From Acanthococcus lagerstroemiae (lineage: Eukaryota > Arthropoda > Insecta > Hemiptera > Eriococcidae), in assembly GCA_031841125.1 (NCBI GenBank), contig CM063110.1:29942678-30006677 (forward strand): DNA of 64,000 bases. The letters run 5' to 3'. A program made the translations under genes and the position numbers. Positions 55,195-64,000 of this stretch are shown piece after piece. The notes beneath the pieces were generated by a model. It made no database searches. It worked only from the letters and a program-made list of their open reading frames with translations, and was not told the DNA's origin. Each line of letters begins with the position of its first letter. Positions within the stretch are counted from its first letter, which is position 1.

Positions 55195-56290
55195 CATCGT
55201 TATTCAAGTATGTTTTTGTCGTATGATTTGCCCAATGGGTAAGTGAACTCCTCTATTTCTTTCAAATCTTCTCCCCCAATCTTAATTTTGTTCCCTGTGG
55301 TGTTACACATGACCTTGGTTTGGAGATGTTGATGACAAGCTCTGCTTTTTTGCTTTCTGCGGCCAGCCCGTCGAGCATTTCCTGTAGCCCCCCCTCCCCC
55401 CATCACCATTTGACAATATCGTTTACAAATCTTAAGTGGTTTAAATTTTGTCCGTCGATCTTAATCCCCTTTTCGTCCCGATCAAGTTTCCTGAAAATCA
55501 AAAGTGCGTTAAATAAATTAGGGGACAAGGATCGCCTTGCTATAGCCCTCTGTGAAGTCGGAACTCGGATCTTAGCTCTCCCATATTAACATACGCCCAC
55601 GTATTATCGTAGTAATTTTTCCAAAATTCGAATAATTTTTTCGTTAATTCCCTGTTCTTTTAAGGCGTTCAACAGGTAGTTATAGTAAACAATATCGAAC
55701 GTCTTACAGAATTTTATAAAGACCATGTTCACTTTGAGTTGACATGCGTTCGTTTTTTCAGTGAGTTGGTTGAGTGCGTGAATATGGTCGATCGTAGCAA
55801 AGCGTTTTCAGGACCCTGCTTATTCGACAGACTGCGCGGTATCCAACTGGGAGTACGCCATTTTTTTAATGATGACCATAGAGACTGTACTGATGTTAGA
55901 CGAGGGGCTAATGGTTAGTTGGCAATTATCTCCTTTCTTCTGCAGGAGGATAATTTCTGCCTTTTTCCACTGCTTTGGAATCGCTTCCTGTGCGATAATT
56001 ACATATATTGAATAGCGGAGCCAATTGTTCAGCTAATACTTCTGCAGACTCTTTTAAAGTTTTATTTTCAACTTTACAAGGGCCAAACCTTTTCCCTACT
56101 TTTAGATTTCTCGAAGTAGCCTCAACTTCATGCCTCAGAAGCGGTGGGAATGGTTCCTCCTGCGGTTTAGTCTGTGTTTTTCCTCACGTTTCGTGCCATC
56201 TTTTGTGATTTCATGTAGGTCATATAGTTCTTTATAGAACTCAATGACTTCCCGAAGTGTATCCCTCCTACCTGACACTTTTACACTAGC
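55195..56290 (-). pseudogene. RTE/BovB-like LINE reverse transcriptase, heavily decayed
   Basis: The minus-strand frames, with many stops and shifts, give FYKELYDLHEITK, then FATIDHIHALNQLTEKTNA, NMVFIKFCKTFDIVYYN, then LLNALKEQGINEKIIRILE, then LSPNLFNALL, FRKLDRDEKGIKIDGQNLNH, LRFVNDIV (catalytic FADD decayed to FVND) and LQEMLDGLAAESKKAEL. This is the RT palm order of RTE-type LINEs. No endonuclease or clear ends. Confidence 0.75.
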
Positions 56291-58880
56291 CTTATTAATA
56301 CGCTATTCACCATAGACACAAAAACCGCATCAGGTGGCAAAAATCAACACGTTCTGATTTTTTGGAATGTTGTTAGGGTAGGTACCAATAGCGTAAAATC
56401 AAGTCTACAGCTTCGAAAGACCTGTGCCAACTGCGTGGTGCTCGAAAAACTTGAAATTTTCGGACTTTTTTCAGTTTTTTACTTATATACTTCTGAAAGG
56501 TGCATCCTACGGTAAAAGTTATTCAATACACTTTCAAAGTAGATAACATTTGCTAGAATCCAAGTGCAATTGCAGCTCCGTATGTCTAATAGGTCCCGAG
56601 ATACAACACTTCAAAAATTAATAATTTTCCCCAATAAGTTTGAAATTGTAGTTTTAATCGTTTTCCGTGCAGAATGGCTAAATACTCACCCTACGAGGAA
56701 AGTCACGGCGAAATGAAGTTGCTCAAGCGGAACCCTGTAGGACCAATAGTCCCCTTGTTATCAGGAAAAAACGAAAAATTAAGGAAATCGGATTTCTTAA
56801 GAAATGGAGTGCCCAAAAGAGACCCACCGCTAATTGTTTTCCATAATACTTTTAAACCTTTTTGTGGACCATGAGCTCTCGATAATTTCTCTGACATTTC
56901 AGCAGAATGAAATTGAAAAATATTCACTTTCACAGTTTTATCGATGAAATTTCAAAACGTCAAAAATTTTCCGTACATTGTTGTGGAAAATCGCCTTTTT
57001 TCTCGTCGACCTTGTTCCATTACAATAAATGCGATCGTTTCAATATTCAGTGACCTTTGCCGTTTTTTACAGCCTACTGGAAAATCGTGTTTTTAAACTC
57101 GGGCCACTTCGGGAAAAAAGCTCTCTATTTTACAAATCGAAAACAGGAAAACGTGGATATGTATATAGCCAGTGCTACAGCACGGTACTTTTAGAAGTCG
57201 AATACTTTTAAAACGACAACATTTCAGCAATAACGACTGACAAAATTACAGGCGAGATCGTCACGTCGATTGATCCAAATGCTTGAAATTCGATCCGAAA
57301 TGAACCTTGAAGATTTGAACAATGCAGGGCCTATCACTTTTAAATTACCTTTTCGCGACACCATGTATCGATTAACGACCATCGAGCACCCACGTGATAT
57401 TCGGTTACAGACGATTGAAAAAATTTGCTCCAAAGCTTTCTCCTTCTCGAGTTACTCGGAAAGCAGGACCACGTGAATGACAGACGTCGAAATTCAATTC
57501 GGTTTGAAATGTTTACTTTAATTTAGGTGCAAAAAAAGTCGACTCTTTGATACGACGTCGAGGCAGGGAGAGACAATAGCGGTGGAAAATCTTTTTCCTT
57601 CGGTGACAAATAGTCTGCAGATGAACCGAAATTCTTCTCGTCGTGAACCCTTTTTGGCAGTAACGATTACGAGCGAAGGAAAAAATCGATTCTCATTTAT
57701 TCCTGTCCGTTGGCGCGTAAATATTTTTTTCGACACACCAAATCGATTATGTACGATTAATATTCGATAAATAAATACGCGATTTTTAATCGAGCTTCAT
57801 TAGGACGAGCGTTTCAGCATTTGTAAATGTCGGGAGATTGCGTACAGTTCGTGGGACGGAGGCGGGCTGGTCTGCTATTTTTCCGAAACGGGTCAAATAA
57901 ATTTTAATTGCGGGTGTGTTACCGCTAACTGGAATGATTTGTAAAACAAGTTCGCCGTGGCAAATCGAGTAAGAAGCGAAAGTGCTCGAAAGTCGAATGT
58001 TCAGAATTTTACCAGTCCACGTTTATGAAGACCCTGCGCCGTATTTTTTGTTGGCTGTTTCTTTTTTCAGAAGTTTTCCGAACGGGGGAGCGTTCCTCAA
58101 AGGCTTGAAGATTGACTTCAGTTGGAAAATCAGTCGCTTTCTTAGTTTGGAGAATCTGAAATTTTCCAAAATATTTCCGCGACTTGATAATTTTTTGCTC
58201 GCTCCGCTTGCAAAATACGAAGTTTTCCTGTTGAAAAAATCTCGGTTTCTCTCTTTCAGCCAGTTTTTAAAAAAATATATCTGTAGAAGGCGATTGTCTT
58301 GTTTGACGCTCATTTCGACGGATTCAGATTCTTTCCAAAATGTACTTACAGCAAAACGCGAGAAGTTGATCAAAATTAAAATTCAAAATCAGGCGATGAC
58401 ACGATGTCATTACTATGTGATTCTAAATGATTTTGAAGTACAGCGCTCCTCGACTGTACGACTGACACTGTCAAAAGACAGGCTGCAGTCAGGGATTCGA
58501 AACGAATGGGATTGAGTCGAATAAGAGAGAAAAAGTGGACCATTTTTTGCCGAGTGAAGTTCGATTGGGAAAGACTAAATGTATTTTCGAGCTGCTTAGA
58601 ATGAATCGAATAGTGATTCACAGCATGCGAGAAACTCTTTTTCAGTCGCCATATCCGATGCCGGACGTTGACGGTCACTGTTTCGGACGTGCGACTCTCG
58701 TGGGCAGGTTAGTCGAGGTAGTTTGCCGTTGCTGTCCCCACGGTTTTGTTACATTAGAGTTTCGCTTCTCAGTGTCGAAACGTGTACAATCGCAGTTCGC
58801 TTACTAAACACCAAGTTGTTCATAACGTGCTGACGCAAAGTACCCATCTTTCTGATCTGGTGGTAACACACTCTGCAATT
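56291..58880. other. no gene recognised
   Basis: Less repetitive than the surroundings. The longest frame, about 57982-58515 (+), is 177 codons, Phe/Lys/Ser-rich, with no known domain and an overlapping 116-codon frame on the other strand. I do not call it a gene. Confidence 0.4.
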
Positions 58881-58888
58881 ATAATATA

Positions 58889-59126
58889 GTCTGGCCACTT
58901 TTTTTAAGTTGGCACTCCTATTTCGTCCAACAACGCGGAGAAACCGGGTTTTCAGGGGACTTCAGATTGCATAATTGGAAACAGAACTGCACAGTGCATA
59001 TGCAGTTTGTCTGTTTTGCGTTCATTTAACTAGCGCGACGCGTCTGCCTAGTAAAAAGGTGCGCTAGTTTGGGTAAACCTAACAACTCGCAACGAAACTA
59101 AAAGTGCCAACTTAAACTGGCCAGAC
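58889..59126. mobile_element. Tc1/mariner-type MITE
   Basis: Ends GTCTGGCCAC then AAGTTGGCACT (left) and the complement of GTCTGGCCAG then AAGTTGGCACT (right), with TA (or TATA) at both borders (58887-58888 and 59127-59128). About 238 bp, non-coding. Confidence 0.75.
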
Positions 59127-59239
59127 TATACCTTATTTGTGTGAACTGGCAGAGATTACATGATATGCTATGTTTCCATTTCGATTGCTATTGTAGTCGC
59201 TGTGCGCTCGGATGCTAGTATAATAGGGGGGGGGGGAGT

Positions 59240-59345
59240 ATTCGAATATCATTAGTTTTCCAGCATTGGTGGGACTCGAACCCGAGACGCAAGAATTGCA
59301 AAGCGGGCACGTTACTACTTGGCCAGACAGAGACCATGCCACACT
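59240..59345 (-). repeat. tRNA-derived SINE head
   Basis: On the minus strand CTGGCCAAGTAGTAACG (A-box region) is followed by GGGTTCGAGTCCC (B box, near-perfect) at normal spacing, then CACCAATGCTGG. Stems do not fold into a good cloverleaf, so it is a SINE and not a tRNA gene. The body continues towards lower coordinates past a C-run. The 3' end is not resolved. Confidence 0.6.
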
Positions 59346-59489
59346 GAATGAAAAGAATTGATAGACATTTTGACAAGAAGAACGAATAGATGATTGCTGT
59401 TATGAAGAAAGTGAATCGAAGATCGGACACGGCCGTCTATAATTATTAATAGGCCCAAATCCGCTACTTGGCAACGTTGCATGAAAAGG

Positions 59490-59850
59490 CCGAATTTAAC
59501 CCAGTATCTTATGGGACTTCCACGTTTTTCTGTCGATTATTCGAGAATTAGGCACTTTTAGGAAAAAGACGTAAGAAATAAAGTTGAAGATCATCCAATT
59601 TTCGTTCTAATGAGTGTACTGTACTTTCAAGGGAACAGAATAAAAGGAACCCAAGCTATCACTCTAAATATAATCGGATCTTATGAGACTTTGACGTTTT
59701 TCTATTAATTACTCGAGAATCGCGCTTTTTGGAAAAAGAAGTAAGACTTGAAATTGAAGATTATAAAATTCTCGTTCTGATGGGTGTATTTTCTCGGAAA
59801 TAAGATGAAACCAATGCAAGTAATCAAAACAAATATAATCGGATGTTGTA
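59490..59850. repeat. diverged tandem repeat, about 173 bp
   Basis: Two units starting near 59506 and 59679 share CTTATG(G/A)GACTT, ACGTTTTTCT, AC/ATTCGAGAAT and TTCTGATGGGTGTA-like phrases. A third partial unit starts at about 59829 (AATATAATCGGAT). Confidence 0.6.
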
Positions 59851-60610
59851 GATTGAGAAGAGGGTTCTGAAGTATTCGTAATTTTCTTCTTTTAACCACG
59901 GATTTGAAGACGGACCGACAAATATTCGTGCGTTTTCTCAGTCCCAAACATTTCTAGTTAGGTATATTATGTAATATTCGATCATTCCTCTTTCATTAAT
60001 AGTAGCATGATCTAAAACTCATCAGCTCTTAAAACTGGTCTGATCATAAGTTTGATAACTCAGGTAGAGCAAACTTGAAACTATCGGAAATTTTTCACCT
60101 TTTTTATCTTGTCCTACCCTCGCTGTGGCGTTGTTGTAAAAATTTATTATAATGCTTAGAAATTTCTTAGGTAAAAACGTTACTCTTTGAGCGTTACTTT
60201 GGAGCATCACAAAAGAAACAAAAAAAAACAAACAAAAAACAGCTGATCGAGAGCCTTGGCACATAAACGAAAAAAGTGTTACTTTTTGAGCTTTACTTCT
60301 GAGGCGGATTCGAAATCAACAATTCAGTTCGATGGTTGACATTTCCATGGAAATTTATTTTTCTTCCAGCCATGTGCTCATTGATCTTAATCTTAGTTGG
60401 TATGTTGTTGCTGCGCGACGGCAGTCTGCAGCCGTGTTGTTAATAGAAATTCTCACGGAAACTTTTTTATTATTATCTTGCCACAGCTGATATGACAGAT
60501 TCAAAGCACAGCAGCATAAACATGTTTTACATGCTCCAATGAATACCGCGCACAACGTCAAACCCCCACTTATTTTGATAGAGTGCGCAGTGAGGCTGAT
60601 TGAAAAGTCT
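59851..60610. other. no gene; one dispersed repeat
   Basis: 60310-60440 resembles 28090-28240. Otherwise nothing recognised. Confidence 0.4.
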
Positions 60611-60618
60611 ATGCAAAC

Positions 60619-61500
60619 CATACATGGGCATCGTTCACAAACCCGTTCACTTTTGTTCAGTTCACTGAAAAATTTTCCCCGTTCTGTTCACTTACTCTAT
60701 GAACGCCGTTCAGTTCAGTTAACGAACTCAGTGAACATCTGTTCACTGCTAGGTCACTTTTGATTGACAGCCGTTCACTTCGCGTTCATTTTCGATTGAC
60801 AGGTCGTTCATTTCTCGTTCACTTTTGATTTCAGATTCAGCAGTAGTTTGCTCTTTTTGCGATCTCTTGTCAGCATGAAGGGACCATGTATAATTTACAA
60901 ATGTAAAATGTCTAATATTTTTTATATGAAAACAACTAACATTAAATGGATGGCGTCTGATAGTACAGTACAAAAAGTTATATGTATAGGCTACAGACCC
61001 CAGGATGTCTTTCCAAATTTCAGTTCAAATCATCAAGTCGCTCCCACGTAACCAGAATCATTTTATAATAAGGTTTAGTTGGTTGTGGAGCCAAAAGATT
61101 TTCTCTTCCCTTTGAGGGAGGCTCATACAGACCATAGAATTGAAAATATAAAATCTGGCGCGAAAGCACCACTTAATGCATGTAAGTGCAGAACTGAAGG
61201 GTTCACTTGTGAACGATGCCCTTCTCCGGCAACAAGACCAGACACGTTGTATGTGTGGGCGGCGCTCGGCGGCGAACTACTCAACTTACTCGTTCACATC
61301 TTGTTTTCCAGTTCACCTTCTGATAACGTCGTTCAATATTCGTTCTCTGTCACTGAACGGCGTTCACTTACTTCAGTTCATCTGAATTTCCACTCGTTCA
61401 GTTCAATTGAAAAATGAACGTCTTTCAGTTCTCGTTCAACCAGAATGGTGAACGGTTCGCGAACTGAACGAGTTTACTTGTGAACGATGCCCAATCTCTG
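60619..61500. mobile_element. hAT-like MITE with GTTCACTT/GAACG repeats
   Basis: The right end (as complement) is CAGAGATTGGGCATCGTTCAC. The left end is CATACATGGGCATCGTTCAC. GTTCACTT, GTTCAGTT, GAACG and their complements are packed near both ends. Size 0.88 kb, no transposase frame. Target duplication not resolved. Confidence 0.72.
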
Positions 61501-61796
61501 CATGTTATCTCCCGTAAGCGAGAATTTTTTCCTTCGATAATTTTTTTTCTTTTTTTTTCTTTTGGTACGTGAATAAAAACGATCAGTTTTAGCTCTTTGA
61601 CAAAAATTCGAGGAATTGAAAATAAACGAGGTATGAAGACGTAAATGTTTTCGCCAAATAACCTTTGCGATTTTCCGTAAGTGGAAAATTTGTTCTCCAG
61701 ACATTTTTTTAAATGTAAATATATATTGAAAGTACTAACAAAGATAATCAATCTTACCTCTTTGCGAAAAATTCGAGGAATTGAAAACTAACGAGT

Positions 61797-64000
61797 AATG
61801 GTGATAAGGTTATCAGTCTTACAACTGGTTTGATGCAGCTCTCCGTTTCTCCTTATCTTGTGCAAGTTCCTTTGTTTTCTAATAACACTTACCTTTGAGA
61901 TCCTTGATTATCTGCTCAACATACTGGAATCTTTGCCGACCTACCCAATTCTTTCCTTCCACTCTTTCTTCTAACAGCAGTGATGCTATATTAGTTTATC
62001 TCTCCTTCTCTGCAGATGATTCCAAGTATCCATTTCATCTCCTACTCTATTAAGTACACATACTTTCTCATTTCTTACCTTATCCGTCCATTTAACGCTG
62101 AGTATCCGCCTATAGCACCACATCTCAAAATCTTCAATCCTCTTCTCCGGTTCTCCTATATGGTCCAAGTTTCACATCCATACAAGGCTACACTCCAAAC
62201 GTAAGTTTTCAAGAACAACTTTTTGATTTCCAAATTTATTTTTGATTTGAAAATATTATTTTTTCGATAAAATGCTAATTTGGCTTGTGCTATTCTGCTA
62301 CTAATATCACTTTTACTCCTTCTATCTTTTGTTATTTTACTCCCTTAATAGCAAAATTCGCTTACTTCCTCAATCTTTTCCTGTCCAATATTTATATTTA
62401 CGCTATCATGTTCACATAGATTACATACCATTACTTTAGTTTCATTTTTATCTATTCTCATACGATATTCTGTATTGAAAATCTCCTCCATTCCATTCAA
62501 AATGTCTTCTAAATCAATACTCCTTTCAGCGAATAAGACAATATCATCTGCAAACCTGAGCATCTTCACTCGCTCTCCATGTATAGTAACACCTGCTTCA
62601 AATTTTTCTTTTACTTCTTTTATGACCCATTCTATGTACAGATTAACTAATATTGGGATAAGGAGCACCCCTGCCTTACACCTTTTTTATATTAGCCTCC
62701 CCTTTCTCTCCTTCTATTCATAATGTGGCTTTCTGTCCTTTATATAAGTTTAAAATAAGTTGTCTTTCTTTAAACTTTATTTCTATCTTTTTAAAATTTT
62801 ATCCCATTTAACATTGTCAAAAGCTTTTTCAATATCAGCAAATGCCATATATGTCTCCTGCCCCTTTTTGAGTCTTCCATCTACAATTTGTAATTTGTAT
62901 AATTTATCAAGTGCATATTCTTCAGCTATTTCAAATACATTATATTCAACAAACTGACCCCTCAATGGCCGAGCGAGGCCCGAGCAGGGGCCAGCGGTTT
63001 GACTACTACAATACAAATGTACAACAGGAAAAGAGCATGATGACGAATTGACCTACTAGTGCTACAATTTATCAAGTACATATTCCAAGTTCTGTAATAT
63101 GTGTAATCCAACTGGTATCTCATCCACTCCTGGAGCTTCCCCCTTTTTTTAAATCTCTCAATGCTTTGTCAAATTCATCTCTTAAAATTGAGTCTCCCCT
63201 CTCATCTTCTTACATCTTTCTCCCTCTCTATTCTTGTCTCTTCATCCCCGTTATTACTATATGTTTAGTCCTTCTATATACTCTACCCACCTTTTCACGT
63301 TTCCTTCAGCTGTGTAAATAGGCTCTCCCTCCTTGTTTGTTATATGTATTACTTGCTTTCTTCCTTTTTTCTCCAAACCCATTTTCACTTTTCTATAGGC
63401 CAAGTCTATTTGTTTTGTATTCATAAACTCTTCTACCTTATCACTTTTTTCTTTCATCCATTCCTCCTTTGCCTTTTTACACTCTCTCTTTATTTCATTC
63501 CTTAAACTTTGACGAGCTAATGTACCTTCCCTATCGTTAGCATTTTTATACTTTCTTCGTTCATCCATCTTTCTCAGGATTTCCTCCTTCATCCATGGTT
63601 TCTTTTCTTCTCGCTTAGTTTTGCCTGGATTTCCTTCTGCTGACTTTAATATTCCTTCCTTTATTTTACCCCATTCTTCCTCCTCACTGTTAATTTCCTA
63701 TGTTTTTTCAGCCTCTAATTCTAGTGCAATATTCTTTTGATGTTTCTCTCTACTGTTAATATTTTCCAACTCCTCCAAATTTCATCTTTTACCTCTTCTT
63801 TTCTACCAAGTTTCTTCAATTTAAGCCTGCATTTCATTACCACCAGGTTATGATCACTGTCAATATCGGCTCCCGGATAAGTTTTACAATCTAATATCGG
63901 ATTTCTAAAACGTTGTTTTGTAATAATTTAATCAATTTGATACGTATCTTCGTTACCTGGACTCTTCCATGCACATACTCGTACCTTCTTCTCTAATGAT
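61797..64000 (-). pseudogene. LINE copy running off the right edge (endonuclease end, RT, 3' end)
   Basis: From the right edge leftwards on the minus strand: the endonuclease end (YPGADIDSDHN, 63890-63850); a charged linker (63592-63257); an RT start (ALRDLKKG, then APGVDEIP, about 63150); then, after about 100 bases of foreign sequence (62957-63056), MAFADIEKAFDNVKW; LRFADDIVLFAERSIDLEDI with an intact FADD; then FEMWCYRRILSVKWTDKVRN. The 3' end near 61797-61850 has ACTGGTTTGATGCAGCTCTC, a very common LINE tail in insects. Stops, frameshifts and loss of RT blocks 2-3 show it is dead. Confidence 0.82.

Noticed and set aside
57982..58515. 177-codon + strand ORF
   Set aside because: No ATG at the frame start, low-complexity Phe/Lys/Ser composition, a long overlapping frame on the other strand and no family.
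59266..59345. Functional tRNA gene
   Set aside because: A and B boxes are good, but the acceptor and anticodon stems do not pair properly. Better read as a SINE head.

Overview
This window looks like nuclear DNA of an insect with a large, repeat-rich genome. The one convincing host protein gene is a two-exon neuropeptide receptor of the insect myosuppressin / DMSR class. Nearly everything else is transposable-element debris of types common in insects: Jockey-like and RTE/CR1-like LINEs, BEL/Pao, mariner, piggyBac, MULE, Helitron and many hAT-like MITEs. The order cannot be fixed from sequence alone. A hemimetabolous insect is a guess, based on the 3' end of the LINE at 61.8 kb, which resembles a very common LINE tail in such genomes.

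Receptor locus, 3.3-23.15 kb, + strand. Coding exon 1 (3353-4059) carries TM1-TM5. A 17.5-kb intron follows, and exon 2 (21588-22005) carries TM6, TM7 and the tail. The phase-2 junction joins cleanly to give 374 residues. A GC-richer 3' UTR ends near an AATAAA at 23126. The intron is packed with mobile DNA. In order it holds: a U1 snRNA copy fused to a tRNA-derived SINE and flanked by a target duplication (6.26-6.87 kb); a polypyrimidine tract (8.2 kb); a minus-strand Jockey-like LINE (about 10.0-15.5 kb) split by a 2.5-kb insert with an MADF exon and a second LINE; a MULE transposase C-terminus (16.1-16.5 kb); a LINE 3' end; a hAT MITE; a piggyBac C-terminus; and a 3-kb Helitron-like element (17.97-20.95 kb) that itself carries a hAT MITE.

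Downstream, 23-40 kb. No confident host gene. There are LINE fragments at 24.2-26.7 and 34.2-35.7 kb, each interrupted by TIR elements; several hAT-like MITEs with 8-bp duplications; a palindromic MITE with 4-bp duplications; a BEL/Pao gag scrap inside a composite inverted-repeat structure; and a Penelope-like tail with a hammerhead-like core.

Repeat block, 40.46-45.84 kb. About 5.4 kb is built from one keyword, GAGGCGAAAA or its complement. It is bounded at both ends by (TA)n and inverted end sequences. Inside are a 0.75-kb inverted-repeat structure and an array of eleven complete 280-bp monomers plus two partial ones, with an early dimeric higher-order pattern. Next come 299-bp nested tandem repeats (45.85-46.45 kb) and four short near-perfect hairpins (46.78-47.00 kb).

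47-64 kb. More LINE fragments (47.1, 55.2 and 61.8 kb to the right edge); a roughly 280-bp satellite at 51.8-52.8 kb that resumes at 54.6 kb after being split by nested mariner-like elements, one of which holds a tiny hAT-like MITE; a Tc1/mariner-type MITE at 58.9 kb; and a second tRNA-like SINE. Several stretches of 0.5-2.5 kb show nothing recognisable.
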